A stretch of 64,000 nt of DNA from Nocardioides sp. CFH 31398 (GTDB lineage Bacteria > Actinomycetota > Actinomycetes > Propionibacteriales > Nocardioidaceae), in the NCBI RefSeq assembly GCF_022436705.1, contig NZ_JAKUHT010000006.1, positions 89,113 to 153,112 on the forward strand. Reading direction: 5' to 3'. Below, piece after piece: positions 41,832 to 52,054 of the stretch. Positions within the stretch are counted from its first letter, which is position 1; each line of letters opens with the position of its first letter. A model generated the notes under the pieces. The model searched no databases. It saw only the letters and a program-made list of their open reading frames with translations, and was not told the DNA's origin. Both the position numbers and the translations under genes were made by a program.

Positions 41832-43610
41832 ATGACCGACGAGGGCGCTGCGGGCAGCGCGGACGGTGAGGTCGCGGGCGGTCTCGAGGACCCCGGGAGC
41901 CTGCAGCCCGAGCAGGGCGGGCTCGCGCTGGCCGACCCCGAGCACGACGACCACGACCGCACCGACTGGGAGGCCGCGGCGGCCGCCGTCCTGCGCAAGG
42001 CGAAGCGGCTGCGCGACGACGACCCGGACGACGCCGTGTGGGCACGGCTGACCCGCACCACCCTCGACGGCATCGGCGTCGGCCCCCTCGGCACCCCCGA
42101 GGCGGTCACCGACCTCACCACCGCCGGACGCCCCACCCGCTCGGGTGACTGGGACATCCGCTCCTTCACCGACCGTGCGGCCCTCGTCGACGACCCCCGG
42201 GCGGCCCACGAGCACCTCCTCGCCGACCTCGCCGGCGGCGTCAACAGCCTGTGGCTGCAGGCCGGTCCCAGCACCGACTGGGCGAGGTTGCTGGAGGAGG
42301 TCCTCCTCGACCTCGCCCCCGTCGTCCTCGAGCCCGCTCCGGGCGAGGCCCTCGCCACGGCCCGCGCGTTCCTCGACCACGTCGGCGACGCCGACCTCGC
42401 CGCCGGCACCCAGCTCGGCGCCGGCCCGGACGACGAGGACCTGGTGGACGTCGCCCGCCTCGCGGCCGAGCGCGGCGTCCTCGGCCTCGTCGTCGACGGC
42501 ACCCGCACCCACGACCGCGGCGCCTCCGACGCCCAGGAGCTGGGCTGGGTCCTCGCCGCCGGCGTCCGCGCCCTGCGGAGGCTCGAGGACGCCGGGATCG
42601 AGCCGGCGCAGGCCGCCGGGCTGGTCGAGCTGCGCCTCGCCGTCACCGACGAGCAGCTGACCGCGATCGCGAAGCTCCGCGCCGCCCGCCGCGCCTGGGC
42701 CCGGGTGCTCGGGGCCAGCGGGGTCGAGGACGCGCCGGTGCGGGTCCACGCCGTCACCTCCCGGCCGATGATGAGCCGCTACGACCCCCACGTGAACATG
42801 CTGCGCACCACCGTCGCCGCGTTCGCCGCCGGCGTGGGCGGCGCCGAGGCGGTCACCGTGCTGCCGTTCGACGCCCCCCTCGGTCGTCCCGAGGCGTTCG
42901 GGCGCCGCATCGCCCGCAACACCAGCGCCCTGCTGATCTCGGAGAGCCACGTGGCGAAGGTGGTCGACCCGGCCGGTGGCTCGTACGCCGTCGAGCGGCT
43001 CACCGACGACCTCGCCGTGGCCGCCTGGGCCGAGCTGGGCCGGATCGAGGCCGAGGGGCACGACCCCGCGGCGTACGACGCCCGCGTGGCCGAGGTGGTC
43101 GCCGAGCGCGACCGGCAGGTCGCCACCCGCGAGCGCCCCCTCACGGGCCTGTCCGAGTTCCCGTCGCTCAGCCTGGAGCAGCCCGAGCGCGCGCCGTACG
43201 ACGCGTGGGACGCCGTGCGCCCGTGGGGTGCGGCGTACGAGGCGATGCGCGACGACCCGCCGGCGCGGACGGTCTTCCTCGCCACCCTCGGCCCGATCGC
43301 GGCGCACACCGCGCGGGCGACGTTCGCGACCAACCTGCTCGCCGCGGGTGGGGTCGGCGTCGACGTCGCCGGCCCGACCGAGGGCCCCGACGACCTCGTC
43401 GCGGCCTACGGCGGGCAGCCGGTGGTGTGCCTCGCCGGCGCCGACGGCACCTACGACGAGTGGGGCGAGCGGGCCGCCGCCGCGCTGCGCGAGGCCGGGG
43501 CGTCGTACGTCGTGGTCGCGGGCAGGCCCCGCGACTGGGCCGACGACGACGCCGCGATGGGCGTGGACGCCGTGGAGTTCCTGGGACGAGTGAGGGAGAA
43601 GCTGTCGTGA
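41832..43610 (+). CDS. mutA: Methylmalonyl-CoA mutase, small (beta) subunit
   Basis: 592 aa from ATG 41832. Structural partner of the catalytic large subunit. About 40 acidic residues precede the TIM-barrel half, which includes [19 protein letters not shown] and [27 protein letters not shown]. The C-terminal flavodoxin-like domain lacks the cobalamin-binding D-x-H-x-x-G motif, as is normal for MutA. The stop overlaps the mutB GTG by 4 bases, ensuring equal production of subunits. Confidence 0.95.
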   Translation: MTDEGAAGSADGEVAGGLEDPGSLQPEQGGLALADPEHDDHDRTDWEAAAAAVLRKAKRLRDDDPDDAVWARLTRTTLDGIGVGPLGTPEAVTDLTTAGRPTRSGDWDIRSFTDRAALVDDPRAAHEHLLADLAGGVNSLWLQAGPSTDWARLLEEVLLDLAPVVLEPAPGEALATARAFLDHVGDADLAAGTQLGAGPDDEDLVDVARLAAERGVLGLVVDGTRTHDRGASDAQELGWVLAAGVRALRRLEDAGIEPAQAAGLVELRLAVTDEQLTAIAKLRAARRAWARVLGASGVEDAPVRVHAVTSRPMMSRYDPHVNMLRTTVAAFAAGVGGAEAVTVLPFDAPLGRPEAFGRRIARNTSALLISESHVAKVVDPAGGSYAVERLTDDLAVAAWAELGRIEAEGHDPAAYDARVAEVVAERDRQVATRERPLTGLSEFPSLSLEQPERAPYDAWDAVRPWGAAYEAMRDDPPARTVFLATLGPIAAHTARATFATNLLAAGGVGVDVAGPTEGPDDLVAAYGGQPVVCLAGADGTYDEWGERAAAALREAGASYVVVAGRPRDWADDDAAMGVDAVEFLGRVREKLS

Positions 43611-45826
43611 GCGTGCCGAAGAGCTTCGTGGACGTGGCGCTGGCGGCGGAGGGTCTCGACGACGCGCGCTCCCCTCGACAGGCTCAGGACGGCGCGCAGG
43701 GCTCGCGTGCTGCTCGACCAGCTGATCTCGGCGACGCCTGGACCAGCCCCGAGGGCATCGACATCCAGCCGCGCTACGACGCCGGCGACCTCGACGGCCT
43801 CGACGCGCTGGCGACGTACCCCGGGCTGAGCCCGTTCCTGCGCGGGCCCTACCCCACGATGTACACGACGCAGCCGTGGACGATCCGCCAGTACGCCGGG
43901 TTCTCCACCGCGGAGGCGTCGAACGCGTTCTACCGCCGCAACCTCGCCGCGGGGCAGAAGGGCCTGAGCGTCGCGTTCGACCTCGCGACCCACCGCGGCT
44001 ACGACTCCGACCACGAGCGGGTGCGCGGCGACGTGGGCATGGCGGGCGTGGCGATCGACTCGATCTACGACACCCGGCAGCTCTTCGACGGCATCCCGCT
44101 CGACGAGATGTCGGTGTCGATGACGATGAACGGCGCCGTGCTGCCCGTCATGGCGCTGTACGTCGTCGCGGCCGAGGAGCAGGGGGTGAGCCCGGACCGC
44201 CTCGCGGGGACCATCCAGAACGACATCCTCAAGGAGTTCATGGTCCGCAACACCTACATCTACCCGCCGAAGCCGAGCATGCGGATCATCTCCGACATCT
44301 TCCGCTACACCGCGGAGAGGATGCCGCGGTTCAACTCCATCTCGATCTCCGGTTACCACATCCAGGAGGCCGGGGCGACGGCCGACCTGGAGCTCGCGTA
44401 CACGCTCGCCGACGGCGTGGAGTACCTCCGCGCGGGCCTGGACGCGGGCCTCGACGTCGACGCCTTCGCGCCGCGGCTCTCCTTCTTCTGGGCCGTCGGG
44501 ATGAACGTGTTCATGGAGATCGCCAAGCTCCGCGCCGCCCGGGCGCTGTGGGCGCGGCTCGTGCGCCAGTTCGAGCCGACCAACCCGAAGTCGCTGAGCC
44601 TGCGGACCCACTCGCAGACCTCCGGGTGGTCGTTGACCGCGCAGGACGTGTTCAACAACGTCGGGCGTACCTGCCTCGAGGCGATGGCCGCCACGCAGGG
44701 CCACACCCAGAGCCTGCACACCAACGCCCTCGACGAGGCGATCGCGCTGCCGACGGACTTCTCCGCGCGCATCGCCCGGAACACGCAGCTGCTGCTGCAA
44801 CAGGAGTCCGGCACCACCGGCGTCATCGACCCCTGGGCGGGCTCCTACTACGTCGAGCGCCTCACCCACGACCTCGCCGAGCGGGCCTGGGCCCACATCA
44901 CCGAGGCCGAGCGGGCCGGCGGGATGGCCGCGGCGATCGAGCAGGGCATCCCGAAGATGCGCATCGAGGAGGCGGCCGCCCGCACCCAGGCCCGTCTCGA
45001 CTCCGGCACCCAGGCGCTGATCGGCGTCAACACCTACCGCCTCGAGAAGGAGGACGACCTCGAGGTGCTGCGCGTCGACAACGACGACGTGCTGCGCCAG
45101 CAGGTCGCGAAGCTCGAGCGGCTGCGCGAGGAGCGGGACGACGACGAGGTGCGCCGCGCCTGCGAGCGCCTCACCCACGCCGCGGCGTCCGAGGTCGACC
45201 GCACCTCGCTGGACGGCAACCTCATGGCGCTGGCGGTCGACGCCGCCCGCGCGAAGGCGACGGTGGGGGAGATCTCCGAGGCTCTGGAGAAGGAGTGGGG
45301 CCGCCACCGCGCGACCATCCGTACGATCTCCGGGGTGTACCGCGAGGAGGCCACCGCCGGGGACGCCGACGGGTCCGTCGCGAAGGTGCTCGCGGCCACC
45401 GAGGCGTTCGAGGCCGCCGAGGGACGCCGACCGCGCATCCTCGTCGCGAAGATGGGCCAGGACGGCCACGACCGCGGCCAGAAGGTCGTCGTCACCGCGT
45501 TCGCCGACCTCGGCTTCGACGTCGACGTGGGGCCGCTGTTCTCCACGCCCGAGGAGGTCGCCCGCCAGGCCGTGGACGCCGACGTCCACATCGTGGGGGT
45601 CTCCTCGCTCGCGGCGGGCCACCTCGCGCTCGTGCCCGCGCTGAAGCAGGCGCTGGCCGACGAGGGCCGTGGCGACGTGATGGTCGTGGTCGGCGGGGTG
45701 ATCCCGCCCGAGGACGTGCCGCGCCTGGAGGAGATGGGCGCCGCGGCGGTCTTCGGCCCCGGCACCGTCATCGCGCGGTCCGCCCTCGAGCTGCTCGAGA
45801 AGCTCAGCGCCGAGCTGGGGCACTGA
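43607..45826 (+). CDS. mutB: Methylmalonyl-CoA mutase, large (alpha) subunit
   Basis: 739 aa from GTG 43607. Interconverts (R)-methylmalonyl-CoA and succinyl-CoA, feeding propionyl-CoA carbon into the TCA genes elsewhere in the window. The substrate barrel contains [20 protein letters not shown] and [21 protein letters not shown]. The cobalamin domain carries the base-off ligand His621 in [11 protein letters not shown] and later [13 protein letters not shown]. Residues 18-40 are an unusual Arg/Gln/Ala-rich linker encoded partly by a dispersed repeat (43671-43690). The gene is followed by meaB after 4 bases. Confidence 0.97.
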   Translation: MSVPKSFVDVALAAEGLDDARSPRQAQDGAQGSRAARPADLGDAWTSPEGIDIQPRYDAGDLDGLDALATYPGLSPFLRGPYPTMYTTQPWTIRQYAGFSTAEASNAFYRRNLAAGQKGLSVAFDLATHRGYDSDHERVRGDVGMAGVAIDSIYDTRQLFDGIPLDEMSVSMTMNGAVLPVMALYVVAAEEQGVSPDRLAGTIQNDILKEFMVRNTYIYPPKPSMRIISDIFRYTAERMPRFNSISISGYHIQEAGATADLELAYTLADGVEYLRAGLDAGLDVDAFAPRLSFFWAVGMNVFMEIAKLRAARALWARLVRQFEPTNPKSLSLRTHSQTSGWSLTAQDVFNNVGRTCLEAMAATQGHTQSLHTNALDEAIALPTDFSARIARNTQLLLQQESGTTGVIDPWAGSYYVERLTHDLAERAWAHITEAERAGGMAAAIEQGIPKMRIEEAAARTQARLDSGTQALIGVNTYRLEKEDDLEVLRVDNDDVLRQQVAKLERLREERDDDEVRRACERLTHAAASEVDRTSLDGNLMALAVDAARAKATVGEISEALEKEWGRHRATIRTISGVYREEATAGDADGSVAKVLAATEAFEAAEGRRPRILVAKMGQDGHDRGQKVVVTAFADLGFDVDVGPLFSTPEEVARQAVDADVHIVGVSSLAAGHLALVPALKQALADEGRGDVMVVVGGVIPPEDVPRLEEMGAAAVFGPGTVIARSALELLEKLSAELGH
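43671..43690 (-). repeat. Dispersed repeat fragment inside the mutB N-terminus
   Basis: CTCGACAGGCTC at 43674-43685 is the reverse complement of GAGCCTGTCGAG at 63894-63905, downstream of add. Such GAGCCTGTCGAG cores are common short interspersed repeats in intergenic DNA of high-GC actinobacteria. Here the sequence is translated, in a region without conserved residues. Confidence 0.6.
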
Positions 45827-45830
45827 GCGG

Positions 45831-46829
45831 GTGCCCCCGGCACCCGTGCCCGACCTCGACGAGCTCGCGGACGGCGTCCGCTCCGGGCGTCGCGCCGCGC
45901 TGTCGCGTGCGATCACGCTGGTGGAGTCGTCCCGCGCCGACCACCGGGTCGCCGCCCGCGACCTGCTGACCCGGCTGACCCCGGACGCCGCCGTGCACCG
46001 CGCGCCCGCCGTCCGGGTCGGCATCTCCGGCGTGCCGGGCGTCGGGAAGTCGACGTTCATCGAGGCGCTCGGCTCCGACCTCACCGCCGCCGGCAACAAG
46101 GTCGGCGTGCTCGCCGTCGATCCGTCGTCGGTGCGCACCGGCGGCTCCGTGCTCGGCGACAAGACCCGCATGGGTCGGCTCGCGAACGACCCGGACGCCT
46201 ACATCCGCCCCTCGCCGACGGCGGGCACCCTCGGCGGCGTCGCCCGGACGACGACCCAGGCGATGATCGTGCTGGAGGCCGCCGGGTACGACGTCGTCCT
46301 CGTCGAGACCGTCGGCGTCGGGCAGTCCGAGATCACCGTCGCGCGGATGGTCGACACCTTCTGCTTCCTCACCCTCGCCCGCACCGGCGACCAGCTGCAG
46401 GGCATCAAGAAGGGGATCCTCGAGATCGCCGACGTCGTCGCGGTCAACAAGGCCGACGGCGCCGGGGAGGCCGACGCCCGCGTCGCCGCCCGCGACCTGT
46501 CCGGCGCGCTGCGGATGGTGCGCGGCAGGGGCGAGTGGGCGCCCCCCGTGGTGACCTGCTCCGCGCTGGAGGACCGCGACGTCGACGAGGTGTGGGCGAA
46601 GGTCCTCGCCCACCGCGAGCACCTCGGCACCGAGGGCCTGCGCGAGAAACGCGCCGGCCAGCAGCTCGAGTTCACCTGGGCGCTGGTCCGCGACGAGCTC
46701 GACGCCCGCCTCAAGGCCTCGCCCGGCGTCGCCGCCGTCCGCGACGAGGTCCGCGACGCCGTCCTCGCCTCCCGCATGGCCGCCCCCGAGGCCGCCGACC
46801 GTCTGCTCGCGGCGTACGACGGGGGCTGA
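45831..46829 (+). CDS. meaB: Methylmalonyl-CoA mutase-associated GTPase MeaB (ArgK/G3E family)
   Basis: 332 aa from GTG 45831. G-protein chaperone that protects the mutase and helps load adenosylcobalamin. The P-loop is GVPGVGKST near residue 65, LVETVGVGQSE is the switch region, VNKADG is the base-specificity motif, and the segment RPSPTAGTLGGVARTT is diagnostic of MeaB. It sits 4 bases after mutB in the same operon. The older name ArgK (arginine transport kinase) is misleading. Confidence 0.95.
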   Translation: MPPAPVPDLDELADGVRSGRRAALSRAITLVESSRADHRVAARDLLTRLTPDAAVHRAPAVRVGISGVPGVGKSTFIEALGSDLTAAGNKVGVLAVDPSSVRTGGSVLGDKTRMGRLANDPDAYIRPSPTAGTLGGVARTTTQAMIVLEAAGYDVVLVETVGVGQSEITVARMVDTFCFLTLARTGDQLQGIKKGILEIADVVAVNKADGAGEADARVAARDLSGALRMVRGRGEWAPPVVTCSALEDRDVDEVWAKVLAHREHLGTEGLREKRAGQQLEFTWALVRDELDARLKASPGVAAVRDEVRDAVLASRMAAPEAADRLLAAYDGG

Positions 46830-46869
46830 GGTCGGGCGCCGGGACCTTCGGGCCCCGGCCACCCCGACC
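46830..46869 (+). terminator. Terminator after meaB
   Basis: Outer stem GGTCGGG (46830-46836) with CCCGACC (46863-46869), inner stem GCCGGG (46838-46843) with CCCGGC (46854-46859). It begins at the base after the meaB stop. Confidence 0.7.
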
Positions 46870-46887
46870 GCGGGCGACGGAGGCCGG

Positions 46888-46893
46888 TAACCT
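46888..46893 (+). promoter_or_regulatory. Predicted -10 box (TAACCT) of a leaderless transcript
   Basis: TAACCT, 8 nt, GTG 46902. Confidence 0.45.
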
Positions 46894-46901
46894 GCACGGT
46901 C

Positions 46902-48125
46902 GTGCCGACCGACCTACGCCTGCCGCCCGAGGAGGAGCTCGTCGCGTTCCGGCGCGACCTGCACGCACACCCGGAGCTGGCGTGGCAGGAGCGGCGGACG
47001 ACCGAGCGGATCGCGGAGCGGCTCGAGGCCGCCGGGGTCGCCGTACGGCGGACCGAGCCGACGGGCCTGATCGCCGAGGTCGGCGGCGGGTCGGGGTCGG
47101 TGGGGCCGGTGGTGGTGCTGCGCGCCGACATCGACGCGCTGCCGCTGACCGACCGCGCGGAGGACCCCTGGTCGAGCACCGTGCCGGGCGTCGCCCACGC
47201 GTGCGGGCACGACGTCCACACCACCGCGCTGCTCGGCGCGGCCCTGGCGCTGGCCGAGCTCGACGCGCGGGAGCCGCTGCCGGGGAAGGTCCGGCTGCTG
47301 TTCCAGCCCGCCGAGGAGGTCATGCCGGGCGGGGCGCTGCGGCTGATGGAGCAGGGCGCGCTGGACGGCGTCGTCCGGGCGTACGCCCTGCACTGCGACC
47401 CCTCGCTCGACGTCGGCCAGGTCGGGCTGCGGGTCGGCCCGCTGACCGGCGCCGCCGACGCCCTCGAGGTGCGGCTGCGGGGCAAGGGCGGGCACACCTC
47501 GCGCCCCCACCTCACCCAGGACCTCACCTTCGCGCTCGGCCACCTCGTCACCGGGCTGCCCGCCGCGCTCTCGCGGCGGCTCGACCCCCGCGCCGGAGCC
47601 ACCCTGGTGTGGGGGCTCGTCCAGGCCGGCGCGACCCACAACGTCATCCCGACCGAGGGGCGCGCGGCCGGCACCATCCGCATCCTCGACGCCGGCGCCT
47701 GGGCCGAGGCCGAGCGCCTGGTCCAGGAGCTCGTCCCCGCCGTCGTCGCGCCGTACGGCGTCAGCGCCGAGGTGCTCTACACCCGCGGCGTCCCGCCCGT
47801 GGTGAACCACCCGGAGGCCGTCGGCGTGCTGGCGGACGCCGTCCGCGACCGGCTCGGCCCCGACGGGGTCGCCACCACCCTGCAGAGCCTGGGCGGGGAG
47901 GACTTCGGGTGGTACCTGAACGAGGTCCCGGGGGCGATGGCCCGGCTCGGCACGCGCACCCCCGGCGGGCCGACGTACGACCTCCACCAGGGCGACCTCC
48001 GCGTCGACGAGCGGGCCATCGGGATCGGCGCGCGGCTGCTCGCGGACACGGCTGTGCAGACACTCGCTATCGAGTCGGTAACGAACGCCCCGCGGGGGCA
48101 CGGGGCACCCCTCACGAGGCCCTAG
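46902..48125 (+). CDS. M20D-family amidohydrolase/peptidase
   Basis: 407 aa from GTG 46902. Zn/Mn-dependent hydrolase of N-acyl amino acids or related amides. Motifs: RRDLHAHPELAWQE near residue 14, RADIDALPL near residue 75, the metal ligands in HACGHDVHTTALLGAAL near residue 100, FQPAEEVMPGGALRLMEQGAL, the dimerisation domain around GKGGHTSRPHL, and SLGGEDFGWYL near the end. It precedes the BMP/ABC nucleoside transporter genes and may belong to the same catabolic region. Substrate not predictable. Confidence 0.9.
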   Translation: MPTDLRLPPEEELVAFRRDLHAHPELAWQERRTTERIAERLEAAGVAVRRTEPTGLIAEVGGGSGSVGPVVVLRADIDALPLTDRAEDPWSSTVPGVAHACGHDVHTTALLGAALALAELDAREPLPGKVRLLFQPAEEVMPGGALRLMEQGALDGVVRAYALHCDPSLDVGQVGLRVGPLTGAADALEVRLRGKGGHTSRPHLTQDLTFALGHLVTGLPAALSRRLDPRAGATLVWGLVQAGATHNVIPTEGRAAGTIRILDAGAWAEAERLVQELVPAVVAPYGVSAEVLYTRGVPPVVNHPEAVGVLADAVRDRLGPDGVATTLQSLGGEDFGWYLNEVPGAMARLGTRTPGGPTYDLHQGDLRVDERAIGIGARLLADTAVQTLAIESVTNAPRGHGAPLTRP

Positions 48126-48184
48126 TGTCTGCCTCGGTTCGTGCCCGACAGGGGCGCGTCAGGGCACACATCTAGGAGGGCGTC

Positions 48185-49237
48185 TTGAGGCGCACCACGA
48201 AGCTTGCGGCGGTGCTCAGCACCGCCGTCCTCGCACTGTCGGCCTGCGGCGGCGGCGACTCGGACAGCGGCGGCGACAGCTCCGGCGGGGGCGGCGGCGA
48301 CGCCTCCTCCGACATCCGCGTCGGCGTCGCGTACGACGTCGGCGGGCGCGGCGACCAGTCGTTCAACGACTCGGCGGCCGCGGGTCTCGACCAGGCGTCC
48401 GAGGAGCTCGGCATCGAGTTCCAGGAGTCCGAGGCCTCCGACGGCGAGTCCGAGGCTGACCGCGAGGAGCGCCTGCGCACCTTCGCCGAGGCCGGCTACA
48501 CCCACATCATCGGCGTCGGCTTCGCCTACAGCCCCTCGATGGCCGCGGTGGCGCCGGAGTACCCCGAGGTCAGCTTCGCGATCATCGACGACGAGGCCGC
48601 GGTCGGCGACAACATCGCCAACCTGGTCTTCGCCGAGGAGCAGGGCTCCTTCCTCGTCGGCGCGGCCGCCGCGCTGAAGAGCGAGTCCGGCCAGATCGGC
48701 TTCGTCGGCGGCGTCGAGACCCCGCTGATCCAGAAGTTCCAGGCGGGCTACGAGGCCGGCGCCCAGGCGGTCAACGAGGACATCGAGATCGACGTCACCT
48801 ACCTGACCCAGCCGCCGGACTTCTCCGGCTTCGCCGACCCGGCCCGTGGTGAGACCGCCGCGACCGGCATGTTCGACGACGGCGCCGACGTGGTCTACCA
48901 CGCCGCCGGCGGCTCCGGCGGTGGCGTCTTCGAGGCCGCCTCGCAGGCCGACGGCCTCGCCATCGGTGTGGACTCCGACCAGTACGAGACCGCCGACCCG
49001 GCCGTCCAGGACGTCATCCTCACCTCGATGCTCAAGAACGTGAACGTCGCGGTGTACGAGTGGCTGACCGCCGCCGCCGAGGGGGACACCCCGACCGGCA
49101 CCACCCGCTACGACCTCGCCGCGGACGGCGTCGGCTACTCCACCAGCGGTGGCCAGGTCGACGACATCGAGGACCAGCTCGAGACGTTCAAGCAGCAGAT
49201 CGTGGACGGGGAGATCGAGGTCCCGACCACCCCGTAG
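48185..49237 (+). CDS. BMP-family substrate-binding lipoprotein (nucleoside ABC transporter)
   Basis: 350 aa. The start is a rare TTG at 48185, chosen because AGGAGGG lies 8 nt upstream and the signal peptide follows at once. The signal peptide is RRTTKLAAVLSTAVLALSAC with a lipobox LSAC (Cys21), then a Gly/Ser/Asp linker. The mature domain carries BMP/PnrA motifs: GRGDQSFNDSAAAGLDQA, VGFAYSPSMAAVAPEYPEV, FAEEQGSFLVGAAAALKS and VYHAAGGSGGGVFEAA. PnrA-type proteins bind purine nucleosides. It supplies the ABC transporter encoded next. A poly-C tract separates the two genes. Confidence 0.93.
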   Translation: MRRTTKLAAVLSTAVLALSACGGGDSDSGGDSSGGGGGDASSDIRVGVAYDVGGRGDQSFNDSAAAGLDQASEELGIEFQESEASDGESEADREERLRTFAEAGYTHIIGVGFAYSPSMAAVAPEYPEVSFAIIDDEAAVGDNIANLVFAEEQGSFLVGAAAALKSESGQIGFVGGVETPLIQKFQAGYEAGAQAVNEDIEIDVTYLTQPPDFSGFADPARGETAATGMFDDGADVVYHAAGGSGGGVFEAASQADGLAIGVDSDQYETADPAVQDVILTSMLKNVNVAVYEWLTAAAEGDTPTGTTRYDLAADGVGYSTSGGQVDDIEDQLETFKQQIVDGEIEVPTTP

Positions 49238-49266
49238 CACCACCGGACGTCGGGCCCCCCCGGGCG

Positions 49267-49324
49267 CCCCCCCCCCCCCGGCCCGCCGGGCCCCCGCCCC
49301 CCCCCCCCCCCCCCCCCCCCCCCC
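49267..49324. other. C-homopolymer tract of doubtful quality
   Basis: Thirteen C (49267-49279), a short G/C stretch, then 28 C in a row (49297-49324), between the BMP gene and its ABC ATPase gene. A run this long has no parallel in the rest of the window except the G run at the window end. It is probably a sequencing or assembly artefact, so the true intergenic sequence may differ. Confidence 0.75.
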
Positions 49325-49373
49325 GGGCCCCGCCCAGTGCCCAGCCCCCGTCCCACCGCAGGAGGTCCCGGCC

Positions 49374-50930
49374 GTGTCCGAGAAGGCCATGAAGCCCGAC
49401 GAGCAGAGCCACGACCTCGCGGTCCGCCTCCGCGGCATCGGCAAGCGGTTCCCCGGCGTCATCGCCAACGACGACATCAACATCGACGTCCGCCGCGGGA
49501 CCATCCACGCCATCGTCGGCGAGAACGGCGCCGGCAAGTCGACGCTGATGAAGATCCTGTACGGCGTGCAGCCGCCCGACTCCGGCACCATCGAGATCGG
49601 CGGGAAGCAGGTCACCCTGTCGTCGCCGGCCGAGGCCATCGCGAACGGCGTCGGCATGGTCTTCCAGCACTTCATGCTCGCCGACAACCTCACCGTCGCC
49701 GAGAACGTCGTCCTCGGCGCCGAGAGGCTGCACGGCATCGGCGCAGGCGCCCGCGCCGAGATCACCCGCATCTCCGACGCCTACGGGCTCGGCGTCGACC
49801 CCGACGCGCTCGTGGAGGACCTCGGCGTCGGCGCCCGCCAGCGCGTGGAGATCCTCAAGGTTCTCTACCGCGGCGCGCGGGTGATCATCCTCGACGAGCC
49901 GACCGCCGTCCTCGTGCCGCAGGAGGTCGACGAGCTGTTCGGCAACCTCCGCGAGCTGAAGGCCGAGGGTCTCGCCGTCCTGTTCATCTCGCACAAGCTC
50001 GACGAGGTGCTCTCGGTCGCCGACGACATCACCGTCGTCCGGCGCGGCACCACGGTCGCGACCGTCGACCCCGCCGGCACCACCGCCCGCCAGCTCGCCG
50101 AGCTCATGGTCGGCTCCGAGCTGCCGCAGCCCACCCGTGAGGCCTCGACGGTCACCGACGAGGTGCTGCTCGACGTCCGCGGGCTCACCCTGCCCACGCC
50201 CGAGGGGCGCCCGCTGCTCGACGACGTCACCTTCCGCATCCACCGCGGCGAGGTCCTCGGCATCGCCGGCGTCGAGGGCAACGGCCAGGCCGAGCTCGTC
50301 GAGGCGATCATGGGCATGCGCCCCGGCGCGACCGGCTCGGTCACCGTCGGCGGCCGCGACCTGTCCGGGACCTCCACCCGCGAGCGCCGCGAGTCCGGCA
50401 TCGGCTACATCCCCGAGGACCGCCACCGCCACGGCCTGCTCCTCGACGCTCCGCTGTGGGAGAACCGCGTGCTCGGCCACCAGACCCGGCGCCCCAGCGT
50501 GCGGCGCGGGCTCGTGGACCGCAGGGCCGCCACGGCCGACACCCAGCGCATCATCGAGACGTACGACGTCCGCACGCCCGGCCCGAACGTCCCGGCCCGC
50601 GCGCTGTCGGGCGGCAACCAGCAGAAGCTCATCGTCGGCCGCGAGATGAGCGGCGAGCCGACCCTGCTCATCGCCGCCCACCCGACGCGGGGCGTGGACG
50701 TCGGCGCCCAGGCCGCCATCTGGGACCAGATCCGCATCGCCCGCCGCGAGGGCCTCGCGGTGCTGCTGATCTCCGCGGACCTCGACGAGCTGATCGGCCT
50801 GTCGGACCGCATCGAGGTTGTCCTGCGTGGACGCCTGGTCGGCGAGTTCGACCCGACCACCGTCACCCCCACCCAGCTCGGCTCGGCCATGACCGGCGCC
50901 GGCGACGAGCCCGCCCAGGAGAGCGCATGA
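49374..50930 (+). CDS. ABC transporter ATPase with two nucleotide-binding domains (nucleoside uptake)
   Basis: 518 aa. GTG 49374 is placed 8 nt after AGGAGG. Two tandem ATPase domains, as in YufO/NupA and the sugar RbsA group. Domain 1: VGENGAGKSTLMKIL (Walker A, near residue 50), FQHFMLADNLTV (Q-loop), the degenerate signature GVGARQRVEILK and Walker B VIILDEPTAVL. Domain 2: an altered P-loop GVEGNGQAELVEAI, signature LSGGNQQKLIVGRE and Walker B-like LLIAAHPTRGVDVG. The second site is therefore likely catalytically degenerate, as usual in this group. It overlaps the first permease by 4 bases. Confidence 0.94.
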   Translation: MSEKAMKPDEQSHDLAVRLRGIGKRFPGVIANDDINIDVRRGTIHAIVGENGAGKSTLMKILYGVQPPDSGTIEIGGKQVTLSSPAEAIANGVGMVFQHFMLADNLTVAENVVLGAERLHGIGAGARAEITRISDAYGLGVDPDALVEDLGVGARQRVEILKVLYRGARVIILDEPTAVLVPQEVDELFGNLRELKAEGLAVLFISHKLDEVLSVADDITVVRRGTTVATVDPAGTTARQLAELMVGSELPQPTREASTVTDEVLLDVRGLTLPTPEGRPLLDDVTFRIHRGEVLGIAGVEGNGQAELVEAIMGMRPGATGSVTVGGRDLSGTSTRERRESGIGYIPEDRHRHGLLLDAPLWENRVLGHQTRRPSVRRGLVDRRAATADTQRIIETYDVRTPGPNVPARALSGGNQQKLIVGREMSGEPTLLIAAHPTRGVDVGAQAAIWDQIRIARREGLAVLLISADLDELIGLSDRIEVVLRGRLVGEFDPTTVTPTQLGSAMTGAGDEPAQESA

Positions 50931-52054
50931 CGTCCCTCGACCCGCGGCTGGTGCGCCTGCTGCTCGGCATCGCCGCGCCCGTCCTCGCCCTCGGCGCGGC
51001 GTTCGCGATCACCAGCCTCGTGCTGGTCGTCGCCGGCGACCCCGTGGGCGAGGTGTGGTCGACGATCCTCTCCCCGCCGGAGACCCGGAACGTCGTCAAC
51101 ATCGTCAACGCCGCCACCGTGCTCTACCTGTCGGGCGTGGCCGTCGCCATCGGGTTCCGCATGAACCTGTTCAACATCGGCGTCGACGGCCAGTACCGCG
51201 TCGCCGCCTTCGCCGCCGCGGCAGTGGCGGGGGAGGCGTGGCTGCCCGGCGTCCTCAACATGGTCCTCGCCGTCCTCGTCGCGATGCTCGCCGGCGCGAT
51301 CTGGGCGGGGATCGCGGGCCTGCTGCGGGCCACCCGCGGCGTCTCCGAGGTCATCAGCACGATCATGCTGAACTTCATCGCCACCTCCGTCGTGGCGTTC
51401 CTGCTGCGTCAGGTCGCGGTCCGCGAGGAGGGCAGCAACATCGTCTCCACGCGGCCGATCCCCGAGGGCAGCCGCCTGCCGGGGATCCCGTTCGGCGACC
51501 TGCCGAACCTGGAGATCTACGGCTTCGTCGTGGTCGCCGCCCTCGTCGGCCTCGGCTACTGGTTCGTGCTGAACAAGACCCGCTTCGGCTTCGACCTGCG
51601 CGCCACCGGCCGCTCGGCCCCGGCGGCCACCGCCAGCGGCATCAGCGTGAAGCGGATGACCGTCGCCACGATGCTGCTGTCCGGGGCGATCGCCGGCCTC
51701 GTCGGCATGCCGCTGCTGCTCGGCAGCTCCTACGCCTACGGCTCGACCTTCCAGTCCGGCCTGGGCTTCGCCGGCATCGCGATCGCGCTGCTCGGCCGCA
51801 ACCACCCGGTCGGGATCGCGCTCGGCGCGCTGCTGTTCGCGTTCCTCGACGAGCAGTCCAACCCGCTGCAGATCCTCGTGGGCGTCTCGCCCGACATCGT
51901 CGCCATCACCCAGGGGGTCGTCGTCCTCACCGTCGTCATCTCCTACGAGGTCGTCCGCCGCTTCGGCTCGCGCCTCGAGCAGCGGCGGGTCGCCGCCGCC
52001 CTGGAGTCGGAGCGGTCCGCCAAGGCGGACGCGAAGCAGGAGGCCAGCGCGTGA
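50927..52054 (+). CDS. ABC transporter permease 1 (nucleoside uptake)
   Basis: 375 aa from ATG 50927 (ATGA overlap). BPD_transp_2-type permease with about nine helices. RMNLFNIGVDGQYRVAAFAAA near residue 85 and the coupling region GRSAPAATASGISVKRMTVATMLLSGAIAGLVG near residue 225 are typical of the YufP-like permeases that pair with BMP proteins. The C-terminus is charged (ESERSAKADAKQEASA). It overlaps permease 2 by 4 bases. Confidence 0.93.
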   Translation: MTSLDPRLVRLLLGIAAPVLALGAAFAITSLVLVVAGDPVGEVWSTILSPPETRNVVNIVNAATVLYLSGVAVAIGFRMNLFNIGVDGQYRVAAFAAAAVAGEAWLPGVLNMVLAVLVAMLAGAIWAGIAGLLRATRGVSEVISTIMLNFIATSVVAFLLRQVAVREEGSNIVSTRPIPEGSRLPGIPFGDLPNLEIYGFVVVAALVGLGYWFVLNKTRFGFDLRATGRSAPAATASGISVKRMTVATMLLSGAIAGLVGMPLLLGSSYAYGSTFQSGLGFAGIAIALLGRNHPVGIALGALLFAFLDEQSNPLQILVGVSPDIVAITQGVVVLTVVISYEVVRRFGSRLEQRRVAAALESERSAKADAKQEASA

